Assembly: GCA_021229015.1 (NCBI GenBank)
Contig: CM037788.1
Span: 45,466,714-45,530,713 of the forward strand
Length of the DNA: 64,000 nt
Direction of reading: 5' to 3'
DNA from: Solen grandis
Taxonomy: Eukaryota; Mollusca; Bivalvia; Adapedonta; Solenidae
A program made the translations under genes and the position numbers. The notes under the pieces were generated by a model. It was not told the origin of the DNA and ran no database searches. It saw only the letters and a list, made by a program, of their open reading frames with translations. Positions within the stretch are counted from its first letter, which is position 1; each line of letters begins with the position of its first letter. Below are positions 23,450 to 33,460 of this stretch, in pieces.

Positions 23450-25250
23450 TTAGAAGTATGTTTGTACAATGTAATCCCTGTAACGTTGTCCATTGGCCAG
23501 TGCTACATGGTTTGCATTTCCATCCAACTGATCATCACCATCATTTCCATCATTGTTTATTCCAAATGGCATTGGAATATTCCTCTGTTTGCAAATGTTG
23601 TGCAATACAGCACATGCAAGAACCACTCTGAAAAATTATGTTCATAGTTAACTACTCAAATATTTTTTGGTGAACATTGGTGTTGCTTTGATCTATTTTT
23701 TCCATAGAAGTTTTATTTATCCTAATCAAAGAAATATTTTTAGTTTTGTATACAGGCTTAAATTAAAATGGTTCAATTCTGAATCAGATTTTCATATTTA
23801 GAAATTGAAAGTAAGATTATTGCATAAGTGGAAACAGATAACAGATTATGACATCAATATTGATGATATTTAGTTGTTATTGTTGAAGTATTATTTGTCA
23901 AGTTGTTGGTCAATATAATAATCAAATATACATCCCAGCCATAATCAAAATCAGATGACTCACTATTGTTATCAAATTGTAATTTAAAAGAATAAAATAT
24001 TTACTTGCACACTTTCTCAGGTTTAAGTGATATTTCACCCTGAAGAATTCCAAACCTTCTTTTCAGTTTTCCGATACATCTTTCAACCTTTGACCTTGTT
24101 TTTTATGACTTCTGTTAGCAATGATAATATAAAGAATTTTAAAAAAATGTATATTATTTTTGCCTTTAAATAAATAATGATGTGAAAAAATAAAATATAA
24201 TTTTCAATATTAAACACACCATCCCCTTTAAAAAAAACTGGTTAGAGCGTGGGTTCGATGCCTGGCCACAGCATACAAATGATTTTAAAAATGGTACTGA
24301 TCGCTCACTGCTATACACAGGGTATTTCCATGACTGGTTTGCCCAGTGCCAGGATAATGTGCGCCATGCCTACGGCATGATACTAGTTTGACCGCAATAT
24401 ATCCGACTCAAGTAGATTGCTTTCACATGACTGAATGTGGATGGGAAAAAATTACTAAATTAATTTAATTTTTGGAAAATTCATCTGTTGATGGGGGTTT
24501 TAGAATTTTGGAAACAAAGCCTGTTAGAATTATACAAAACATTTACCTATTGTAAGCAGATTGACTACCAGGTTGAGGTTGCAGAAAAGGTGTCAACAAC
24601 CACTGCTTACTTGGGTAGCCAGAGTCCCCTAAGAGATGATGTTGTCCAGGTGGCATGTGACCTCCCTCAAATATAGTCCATATACCACTCTGCTGCAGAA
24701 TCCTACTGTCGTGGACATAACCTCGCCATCTGGATACAATGTCTATGATTCTGTCAAATGGGTCAAATACTAGTTGAACATTTATTGAGTGGAATCCCTT
24801 CCGATTCACATACACCTCCTCATTCGTTGATGGAGCCTTGATTGCAATATGAGTGCAATCTATCACACCCACTACCTTGGGGAACCTTGCAATTCCAAAG
24901 AATTTTAGTTTGTTTGTATTGATTTGTACTGGTGTTACAGGGAATTGAATAAATTGAGTAACAATGTCTGGACTGCTTAAGGCTTCCACAACTTCCGTTA
25001 CAACCCGACTGACAGTTGGCTGACTTACATCATGAATATCTCCATCATTTAGTTGGATTGTTCCAGTTGCCAGATAACGGAGTGCTACCAACACATTGTC
25101 TCTTGCAGAGAGGCTGTGGTTCCTTCTTGCCATTGGAGCTACTCTTACCAGAAGATTTTACAGAAAATCAATTCTACCCCTATCCATTCTATACCGGTTG
25201 ACTATCTCCTGATTTTGCAGATGGTCAATTTCAGTTAACCTGTTTGCCAT
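23450..25250 (-). pseudogene. PIF/Harbinger transposase, right-arm copy, early stop
   Basis: Mirror of the left-arm gene with exons 24,547-25,250, 24,005-24,111 and 23,450-23,627. Exon sizes match the left copy for exons 2 and 3 (107 and 178 bases). This copy keeps the first catalytic block (VVGVIDCTHIAIKAPS), the second (HLLGDSGYPSKQ) and the Glu exon, so the DDE domain is complete. A TAA at 25,158-25,160 replaces the Glu codon at position 31 of the left copy, just before the helix-turn-helix. Initiation at the downstream Met before ARRNHSLSARD could still give about 290 residues, lacking only the N-terminus. The start at 25,250 is the first ATG in frame, and further N-terminal exons may be missing. 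Confidence 0.88.
24236..24420 (+). mobile_element. SINE in transposase intron 1, right arm
   Basis: Mirror of the copy at 18,600-18,790. AACTGGTTAGAGCGTGGG and GGTTCGATGCCTGG mark the tRNA-like head. Confidence 0.6.
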
Positions 25251-26043
25251 TTCTGATATGGCCAAGAAAATGTACAACTGTTAGTGCTTGACACCAAAAA
25301 CACACATTAATACTAGTTATTATATAACCAGGAAATGTCTGAAAAACATAATACACCCCCATCATTTACCATTAAAACTACATGTATGTACAATAAAACC
25401 TGTCTTATCCAACACCAACTGGGACCAACTGATAATGTTGGATACTGTTAAAATAAAAGTCCATGTATTTGCTTTATATGACATTAAGTTTGTTGCATAA
25501 AGCAGTGTAATTATAGTGAAATTAGCACTAACAGGACCAAATTTGTATGTCGGATTACAGGTAAGACAGGTGATGTTATAATCAGGTTATTTAAACATAC
25601 TTTGAATATGAGGAAAGATGGGACTGACGAAAAGTGTAAGATAATATAGGATGTCGTTATGAAGAGGTGTCATTATGGAGAGTTTGCACTGTATCTATTG
25701 ATCAGGAATAATTTCCACATTCGATGTAATTTTGACCTTGGACACCCAGTGACCCCAATAACATTAGGGGTCATATCCACTCATGGCCAAATTCCCTAAA
25801 AATTTTGTGTAAAAGGATTTTTCAAACACTTTACTTGTGCACAAAGTACTGGTTATTCCAAAGAACTTCAAACAGTTCAAATTTAAAATAGTTGAAATTT
25901 GTATCTGAAATGATGTTACATTTAATAATAAGTTATGCTAATTATTGACTTATATTTAGGACTTTAGAGCCTATGTGGCAGAGTCACAGATTCAATATAG
26001 CCGATTGTCTCTCATCGTAGTGTGTTCGAATACTGGATGGGAA

Positions 26044-26210
26044 TTGTAAGTTCTGTGCGTTACGAAGTATAGCACAGAACATATGTCTTAGCGATGTGTA
26101 TCGTAAACTCGGGAAGTGCGGGTCACTGTAGCGTGAATGTCACGTGAGCGATATTGTCCAATAAGGTGAAGTTAGTATTAGGGTACTACGTGGTCAGTTC
26201 TACGCAGGAC
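26044..26210 (+). repeat. Split direct repeat A1
   Basis: 167 bp, identical to A2 (30,469-30,635) except for a G/A near its end (CTACGCAG versus CTACACAG) and the base just after the start. It forms the element's 5' end. A near-palindrome TTCTGTGC...GCACAGAA lies just inside. Confidence 0.95.
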
Positions 26211-27340
26211 AAATTTAAGCGCAAGAGCAATGAAGAGCAATTTAAGATAAATTCCAAGGTCATTGCCAAACTTAATCAAGTCGACTCCGCTTTGGAAACG
26301 GAAAATATTCAGGCCGCTAAGGAATCATTGATTGAAGGTATTTATTACATTTATTTGATGTATTTTTATCCAAAAAAAAAAAAAAAAAAAACATCGAGAA
26401 ACACGTGGTTCTCGCAAGAATTTTCTAAGCACGTGGTTTTGGACCTTCCACGTGGGAGAAACTACTCCTCGTTTATACAATTCACCGGTCATTCAGTGAT
26501 TATCATGTAGGTAGTACAGGTAAATAGGTTATCCATGCAAAACACGAATTTTGTTTTCTTTTGCTCATGTGCTTATTCGGCTATTTTAGCGACAGATCTG
26601 CTAAAGAGGCGACAGAAATTAGTTCAGCTGGCAGATTCGTCCGAATTAGGCTGGCGGGTCGTTTCGGAATACGAGTCGAATCCTATCGCCAGCGACAGCG
26701 AGGACGAGAGGAGGATTTACAAAGCTGAGGCCAGGGCCAGTCGGAAGGCAAAATTGGAACGCACTAAAAAACAGAAGCGTTTCAACCCGTATGGGCGAGG
26801 GGCAAATTCGTCTGTACCGACAGGAACAGCAAATGGGGCCGTTTCAACCTCTAAGCAGCGACCCGGGCTTTGTTATCAGTGTGGTAAACCAGGGCACTGG
26901 AAGCAGGAATGTCTTCAGCAGAACACTTCATCCGATAATAACATAAGTAATAATGTAAATATGGGTAATGTTGAGATAATTAATGTAAATAGAAGCTGTG
27001 AAAAGCTAAGTCCACACGAGCGTGACAGTGGGAATCTTATGACAGATGGTCGCAGTACTGTGGATGTTGTGCATGGTCACCATAAGACTAGTTCTGAGAA
27101 TACAATGCAACAAAGTGCATCGAGTGATGCTGTAGTATGTAGTCCTGTAGGGAGATTGAAATGTTGTATTGCTTATTGGAGGTCGGTATCTGATAACGAC
27201 CATATCTTGGATGTTGTTGAAAATGGTTATAAATTACCATTGAAAAATATTCCGGAAAATATTGTTCTTAGAAACAATAAGTCCGCTAGAGAAAATCCGT
27301 CTTTTGTACAAGATGAAATTGCGAGCTTGATAAAAAAAAA
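26208..27340 (+). CDS. Gag-like CCHC protein joined to RT N-terminus (spliced)
   Basis: Exon 1 ends at 26,337 and exon 2 runs from 26,590. Joining them through a GT...AG intron keeps frame and unites FKRKSNEEQFKINSKVIAKL and ENIQAAKESLIE with TDLLKRRQKLVQLADSSELG, a helical, charged Gag-like region. A CCHC zinc knuckle CYQCGKPGHWKQEC lies at 26,871-26,912. After a low-complexity linker the conserved RT N-terminal block begins (GYKLPLKN, NNKSARENPSFVQDEIASLI), so Gag and RT form one reading frame that shifts in an A run at about 27,332-27,340; the unshifted frame stops at 27,357-27,359. No in-frame ATG precedes the Gag region. An acceptor-like TACGCAG just before 26,208 suggests an upstream leader exon, not identified. 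The product would package and prime the element RNA. Confidence 0.75.
26338..26589 (+). other. Probable spliceosomal intron in Gag
   Basis: 252 bp with donor GAAG|GTATTT and acceptor GGCTATTTTAG|CG. It contains a 20-base A run (26,372-26,391). Without splicing, the frame happens to stay open in part but runs through non-Gag-like sequence and a stop near 26,508. Introns are known in DIRS-order elements. Confidence 0.65.
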
Positions 27341-29297
27341 GGCGTGGTTTCAGAAATAGCTGACAAACCCTGTGTTGTGAATCCTTTAACAGTAGCATAT
27401 AACAAAGAAGGTAAACCTAGATTAGTTTTGGATTGCAGACATATTAATAAATGTTTACATGTATTCAAGATAAAATTTGAAGATATAAAAATTGCAGAAC
27501 AGATGTTTGAGTATGGTAGTTATATGTTCACCTTTGATTTAAAAAAGTGCATATCATCATATTGGTATATATGAACCACATCGAACGTATTTGGGGTTTA
27601 GCTGGAGATTCGGTGGATTAGTGAAGTTTTACGTTTTTAATTGTCTTCCTTTCGGCATCGCTACGGCAGGGCACATATTCACTAAAACAATGCGAGTCCC
27701 CATAAAATATTGGAGATCTCAAGGTCACAAAGTTATAATGTATTTAGATGATGGCATAGGTGCGCACGTAGATTATAAAAGTGCATTACAGTTAAGCGAG
27801 ATAGTTCAGGAAAGCCTGTTTAAATTTGGTTTTCTGTTAGCTAATAACAAATGTAATTGGCAGCCTAAAAGATATGTCGTATGGCTCGGCTTAGTATTGA
27901 ATTACAGTATGAATAGGTTGTATGTTTCAGAGATAAGAATGACGCGTTTAGAAGCGTCTTTAAGGTCTCTTTTGCATCAGATTTATTCAGATAAGGTGGA
28001 TGTTGTGTCTGCTAGATTTTTGATGACAATTATTGGTCAAATAATTTCTTTACAAAGTGTATTGGGAAAATTAGTAAGTCTTAAGACCAGATATTTGTAT
28101 AAGTGTGTTGAAAGTAGGACAAGCTGGAATTCTTGTGTTGAATTGTCAACGCAGGCGTTAGCCGAGATTATGTTCTGGTTAAGTAATGCTAGACCATTGA
28201 ACAATGATGGTAGACCATTGAAGATGGTTTCATGCAATACAAAACGTATCAAAATGTTTACTGACGCTAGTGCTGTCGGGTATGGCGGTTATTTGTTAGA
28301 TGTTGTGTCTGAATGTAGTAGGGAGGTTTTATGTAAGCAAGCAAAGAACTTTGGCGCTCGAGATGTGGAATTGTGCCACATGAGGCCTCCGGAAGTAGGC
28401 AAAAGAAGCAGCACAGTGCTCCCGGAAGTGAGACTGTCGAAGGCTTCGGACATGGTTGGTGTCCAATTAGAATCCCCGGAAGTGGGCAATCTGACGTTCC
28501 CGGAGGTGAACGTAGATAACTATCCCATAATAGATGGGTCAGTAGTAACAGGCTGTTGGGTAGTAAAGGAGTTATTAGAGAGCTCCATCTGGCGAGAGTT
28601 AGAAGCTGTGTATAGAGTGTTGCTAAGTAACACACATTTTCTTGTTAATGCCACATTGAGTATTTTTACAGACAATAGAAATGTGGTTTATATTTTACAA
28701 TCCGGTAGTAATATTGACAAATTACATTGCATATCTGTAAATATTTATGATATTGGTAAAACACATAAAATACAGTATACACCTATTTGGATACCTAGGA
28801 AGTCTAATGTGCAAGCTGACTATTTGAGCAGATGTTTGGATTCAGACGACTGGTCTGTTTCTGACGATGTTTTTAGGTTGCTAGATACTAAGTGGGGTCC
28901 TCACACAGTTGACAGATTTGCTTCACATTATAATAACAAATGTCGGAAGTTTAATTCCAAATGGTGGGTACCAGGGACTGATGGAATAGATTGTTTTAGT
29001 CAGTCTTGGTCGGGGGACGTTAACTGGGTCGTCCCACCACCAAACCGGGTATTAGAAGCTTTGCATAAAATAAGTGCAGATGCCTGTAAAGCAACCATGG
29101 TGATTCCTGAATGGAAATCCTCGCCATTTTGGTCCGAGTTATATGACTGTAATGGTTGTTTGAAAAGTTATGTTACTGATGTATATTATTTACCCGATAA
29201 GTCAATTGTGCCAGGTTTGGGAAACAATGGTATTTTTGCTTTATATCCATTATCTTTCAGGATGTTGGCTCTGCAGATAAATCATGGGCTTCTTTAA
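27341..29297 (+). CDS. Reverse transcriptase/RNase H (two frameshifts)
   Basis: After the A-run shift, the frame reads NPLTVAYNKEGKPRLVLDCR and FTFDLKK. A second A run (27,541-27,546) shifts back into the frame HHIGIYEPHRTYLGF, LPFGIATAGHIF and the catalytic YLDDG (27,741-27,755). RNase H follows with FTDASAVGYGG (about 28,258), WREL-E (about 28,592), FTDNRNVV and VQADYLSR, giving the four acidic residues. Between the first two RNase H blocks is an unusual ~40-residue insert with four PEV repeats. After RNase H comes VDRFASHYNNKCRKFNSKWW and WVVPPP, a domain common in DIRS-order elements and possibly related to their Dam-like methyltransferase, though a (D/N)PP(Y/F) motif is not intact. The frame ends at 29,297. 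Confidence 0.85.
28389..28507 (+). repeat. Four CCGGAAGT-type repeats inside RNase H
   Basis: CCGGAAGT at 28,389, 28,422 and 28,476, and CCGGAGGT at 28,500. All are in the coding frame, giving PEV each time. The octamer equals an ETS-factor core site, so the stretch could be coding repeat, regulatory element or both. Confidence 0.6.
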
Positions 29298-29344
29298 ATA
29301 ATGATAAAAGGTGATGACACTGCGTCTATTTTGCAGGTGTTGGT

Positions 29345-30349
29345 TTGAAACGGACTTTGAAGCGTAAATTTGACGAGGCTGGCATACAAATAGACGATAG
29401 TGAACACGTCATTAAGCGTATGGCAACTCATATATTGGCTTCTAGAGCTGACAACACTGTGTCAAAATACGCGAGTCATTATGCAGTTTTTAGAAGTTTC
29501 TGTGACGATAAACGCTTTCCTGCGGATCCAGCATCTTCGATCCATGTTGCCATGTATTTGTCCAGTTTGATCGATCAACGAAAATCTGCAACTGTTGTGA
29601 CTGCCGCTTTTTATGCCATAAAATGGTATCATAATGTGAACGATTATTCAAAACCTACGGAAAACTCTATCGTTAAGAGTATGTTGGAGTGTGCCAAGCG
29701 GAATAACTCTAAACCAACCCAGAGGAAAGATGTGGTGTCGAGAGACCAGTTGATTCAGTTGTCTAACATGTATGCTTCTTCTAGTGATGTTATTCATTTG
29801 AGAGATTTAACCATGATATTGTTATGTTACGCTGGGTTCTTGAGATTCAACGAGCTCAGTGATTTGCGTTGTCGTGATGTACAGTTTTTTCATGACTATT
29901 TTGTATTGTATATAAGAAAGAGTAAGGTAGATGTATATAGAGAGGGAAAGCACATTTATATTGCAAAAGGAAACACTGCAGCATGTCCGATGATTATGAT
30001 ACAGCGATACATTAACACTGCAAGATTGTCCACAGATTTAGATGCATTTTTGTTTAAACCCGCATGTAGGTCCGGAAATAAGTGTTTTTTGTTAAAACAA
30101 GATAAGAAATTGAGTTATACTCGAGCTAGAGAATGCATTGTCTCTAAGCTCAAGATTGTAGCACCGGATTTAAAGTTGGGTACACACTCGTTGAGAGCCA
30201 GTGGTGCTTCCGCGGTAGCTAGTCTAAGTAGCATTTCTGATCGATGCATCAAAAGGCATGGTAGATGGAAAAGCGACTCCGCAAAAGATATGTACATACA
30301 GGATACATTAGAGCAAAAGTTGCGTGTCACCAAAATGTTACATTTGTAA
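29345..30349 (+). CDS. Tyrosine recombinase
   Basis: 334 codons open. N-terminal SAM-like core-binding region at residues ~25-120 (ASRADNTVSKYASHYAVFR). Catalytic residues visible: Arg167 in AGFLRFNELSDL, His281 and Arg284 in THSLRASG, His305 in RHGRW, and Tyr317 in KDMYIQD, i.e. the R-HxxR-H-Y set. The frame is intact. There is no ATG at its start (29,345 is TTG); the first Met is residue 26 at 29,420. An acceptor-like TCTATTTTGCAG ends at 29,336, so translation may depend on splicing from an upstream exon or begin at residue 26. The enzyme would integrate the circular element DNA, replacing the integrase of LTR elements. It is followed by B1 after 58 bp. Confidence 0.92.
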   Translation: MKRTLKRKFDEAGIQIDDSEHVIKRMATHILASRADNTVSKYASHYAVFRSFCDDKRFPADPASSIHVAMYLSSLIDQRKSATVVTAAFYAIKWYHNVNDYSKPTENSIVKSMLECAKRNNSKPTQRKDVVSRDQLIQLSNMYASSSDVIHLRDLTMILLCYAGFLRFNELSDLRCRDVQFFHDYFVLYIRKSKVDVYREGKHIYIAKGNTAACPMIMIQRYINTARLSTDLDAFLFKPACRSGNKCFLLKQDKKLSYTRARECIVSKLKIVAPDLKLGTHSLRASGASAVASLSSISDRCIKRHGRWKSDSAKDMYIQDTLEQKLRVTKMLHL

Positions 30350-30407
30350 AGAGAAGTTCTGTTTATTTGGGTTGTTAATAGCTCTTCTAACATTTGAAAC
30401 CTGTTCT

Positions 30408-30466
30408 ATAGCACGTCCTGCTAAATGCAAAAGTTGTTTGCGTTGTTTGTAGTAAACATGGATAAG
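30408..30466 (+). repeat. Split direct repeat B1
   Basis: 59 bp (ATAGCACGTCC...GGATAAG), identical to B2 at 30,983-31,041. It joins A2 through a 2-4 base spacer (ACTT), recreating the circular B-A junction. Confidence 0.95.
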
Positions 30467-30468
30467 AC

Positions 30469-30635
30469 TTGTAAGTTCTGTGCGTTACGAAGTATAGCAC
30501 AGAACATATGTCTTAGCGATGTGTATCGTAAACTCGGGAAGTGCGGGTCACTGTAGCGTGAATGTCACGTGAGCGATATTGTCCAATAAGGTGAAGTTAG
30601 TATTAGGGTACTACGTGGTCAGTTCTACACAGGAC
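30469..30635 (+). repeat. Split direct repeat A2
   Basis: Second copy of A1, immediately after B1. Part of the internal B1A2 cassette used as template for end completion in Ngaro-type replication models. Confidence 0.95.
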
Positions 30636-30982
30636 GCCGTGCTGTTCGGTTCTATTTTAAACCATAGCTAGTATTTAGTTTAATACTTGTTTTATGTATA
30701 ATATGAATTAATGTCCTTTTTTTATTTAAAAAAAACGTTTTGCACAGTTTTCCAGAGTTTTTTACATTTCCTAGGAAGTGAGTTTTTCTCTCTGGTTTTT
30801 CATCTGGCATTGCGCATCATGATGAAATATATTGGGCGTTTAAGTTTTAGGTTTTGTGTGCATACGTTGAATTTGACATATACATGTATTAACTTAGGCA
30901 TGTGCGACACAATGTATGCTCATTATTTAAATGTATTAACAGATTTACATGTAGATATGTATCTTCACTTGCCCAGTATTAA

Positions 30983-31041
30983 ATAGCACGTCCTGCTAAA
31001 TGCAAAAGTTGTTTGCGTTGTTTGTAGTAAACATGGATAAG
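30983..31041 (+). repeat. Split direct repeat B2
   Basis: Second copy of B1 at the 3' end of the element. The flanking arm sequence resumes at ATTATGTTTC. Confidence 0.95.
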
Positions 31042-31267
31042 GTATTATGTTTCTTCATGTGAGAAAGTCTTCCAACGACTGCAATAGGTAATGGTTCTAC
31101 CCAAGTGCTCTATACACTTGGGGTATTTTGCAACTTGTAACTTAGTTGATTTTTTTTTACATACAGTCAAAGCAACAGTAAACTCGGCAGAAAAAACAGT
31201 TATGAATTTAATTTCATATGGATCAGTATATTTACATCATATTGGTATATAAAGGAGAGTAATTCAA

Positions 31268-31345
31268 ATGTAACATAATGTAAATATATATTTTTAATGA
31301 CATTATTACAATGCACACTTTTTTAAATATATATTATAACAATTG
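31268..31345. repeat. ~78 bp AT-rich insertion, right arm only
   Basis: The left arm reads CATCCAGCA directly followed by TTTGAATTAC (reverse complement GTAATTCAAATGCTGGATG). The right arm has an extra segment between these, starting GTAACATAATGT and ending ATATTATAACAATT. Its ends are weakly inverted, so it may be a tiny MITE insertion or a deletion in the left arm. Confidence 0.6.
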
Positions 31346-32837
31346 CTGGATGGTAATTGAAGAAATAGAATGCTGAATCTTGTTTTGTCTGATATGGAAG
31401 TCCAATATTCAAAATTCTTGACTCAAAACTTCATTAGATCACCACTATAGCACCAGTTTGTTAACTGTTAAAAATATTATCTGATACATGTCATATTGTT
31501 CTTATTTCTTTTTGTGCGAGTTTCCGGAAATGGTCCACAGTCTTGATATTGATGAATACACTGCAAGGCATGTACACAATGTGGAATAGATAGGGAAGTT
31601 GTTAGTCCCTGTGATGAAGGGATGACTTGAAGCCCTCTACTGCCTTTGCATTAGCAACAGTTCAGTCTGCAACTGAAACAAAAAATAGACAATAATAATT
31701 TTTTTTTTTTTTTTTTTGAAGTGAAAATGACGAGGTAAAAGAAAAACCTAACAATTTTATATAAAAAGCCCACCACATCCTGGATTACAGCATTAATCAT
31801 CAGCAAATATAGTTCGCTTTTTTTTACTATAAGTAGGTATTATGTATATTTTCTGATGGAATGTCCACCAAGGAATGAATTAATAATATATCAGATGTAA
31901 GATAATGTATATATCTTCATTGAATATAATATCCAATTATACATTCGATAGTATGACTGTATAAAAATATCTCTCTTATATCTTATATGTCTATTTCATT
32001 ATTATCAATACAGATATACTAATTATTGGTTTGTTTGTTTATAATGGTAAGTAGCAATTATATATTTTTATACACATCTACCAAAAGATTGACAGTGGTT
32101 GCTCTCTCTCTCTTTCTCTCTCATACGCGCGCGCGCGCACACACACACACAAACACGCACACATACAAATGCACACTTTGGCCAATTTCACACATGCATA
32201 CAATTATATTTCGCTGTTCTAAAAAGTGAATATATTTAGTTGCGCTCTAATGAGACAAGATCTTAATTAGATTTCATCTAATACGTCCGTTTTCAGATTG
32301 AAATTGCACGAGTCTTAAATGAACGCCCATCCTATCAACGTTGCTGTCAGTGTTGACAAATTGCCTTTTTCAATGGGCTAGAATTTACGTTCAGTTTAGT
32401 CATAAAACATTTGATGTGTATATTCTACTTGAATAACGATGGCATTTATCACTTTGTAAATTCTGCGAATCACTCTTCTAAGGAAAGAAAATTGATTTAA
32501 GATACATACACTGAACAGTCTTCATATCAACTGTTCTCATTATTCAAAGCTTTTAATGTGAAGGTATTCGTTTCAGTAGTGGGTGCCACGACTATTTTGA
32601 TGCTATTTATCATTGTTGTCCGTCCGAAAAATATTGCAGTTATCGTTATAAAATATAACCATAGGGTGTGAAAGAAGTGTAATTAAGTTAACTTTGTTGC
32701 TATGGTATTAGCTGCCTCTGTTGTTTTACAACCATGTTACAAACAATAGAACAATGTAACATGTACATATGTAAAATCTACACAATCTTGTAAGAAAGAT
32801 ATATTTATGAATGAAGTTTTATCGTTTTATAGTTTTT

Positions 32838-32906
32838 CGGTACCGAGTGAGTGGTTAGAGTATAATCTATGTCATCATGAGGTCTGGGGTTCGTCCCCGG
32901 CTTCGA
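32838..32906 (+). repeat. tRNA-like sequence, right arm
   Basis: Mirror of 15,292-15,360, with the same A-box-like and B-box-like motifs. Confidence 0.6.
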
Positions 32907-33402
32907 TAAACAAAAGTCGCAAAAGCTCCACAATGGATCACATACACCGGATATAGTAGACCAGAAATGAGTAGAAAACAAAAGACTGCATGTATGGTAA
33001 AATTGTATATGTTATTGATATTAATCTGACGTTTTGAATTAAGAGGAATATCAGTTCATAATCTATTTACATGTCTAGATGTGCGGCCGTTTTCATTACA
33101 TGATTTGGAAAGCATATAGTAGTGAAGTGAGATTGCTCACGGACGAGGTCCAGTGGTAGTTTACTGAGTATAGATATACATGTATATTTAAAAAGAAAAC
33201 TGTACGGGGGATGCTATGCCAAACTTAAAATGGTGTATGTAATAGATATTTTAAAATATAGGGGCATACTGGGACATTCGAATGTATAAACCCAGCTCAG
33301 AATATTTTCAATTTTCTTATCAAAATCTATTTTTGTGCGTTCATTTATATTTGTTATCCTTTTAATAAGCATATATAGTCTATCGTAGTTCTATGTAATT
33401 GA

Positions 33403-33460
33403 GTTTCCTCCGGCTGATATTACCTGGACGTCACTAATTTGACTGAAATATTGTCGTAGA
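33403..33460 (+). mobile_element. SINE tail fragment, right arm
   Basis: Mirror of 14,723-14,791 with about nine bases missing from the tail (GCGACAGTA lost). Confidence 0.65.

Larger units (their letters stand above)
26044..31041 (+). mobile_element. Ngaro/PAT-like tyrosine-recombinase retrotransposon
   Basis: A ~5.0 kb element interrupts the right arm. Aligning the empty site in the left arm (reverse complement GGATGGGAAATTATGTTTC at about 17,025-17,050) with the filled site places the ends at GGATGGGAATT|GTAAG and GATAAGGTATT|ATGTTTC. It has A1-ORFs-B1-A2-B2 split direct repeats, a hallmark of Ngaro, PAT and relatives in the DIRS order. It encodes a Gag-like zinc-knuckle protein, RT/RNase H and a tyrosine recombinase, and no integrase or protease. 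There is no target duplication beyond ATT at both ends, consistent with recombinase-mediated insertion of a circular DNA. Ngaro versus PAT cannot be settled by eye. Confidence 0.93.

Noticed and set aside
27332..27345. Programmed -1 frameshift between Gag and Pol
   Set aside because: The slippery heptamer is in phase, but conserved RT sequence already precedes it and a second uncorrelated shift follows, so decay or sequencing error explains both better.
30711..30986. Extra ORF between A2 and B2 of the retrotransposon
   Set aside because: The 91-codon frame is hydrophobic and low-complexity, has no ORF counterpart I know at this position, and probably represents the non-coding A2-B2 interval.
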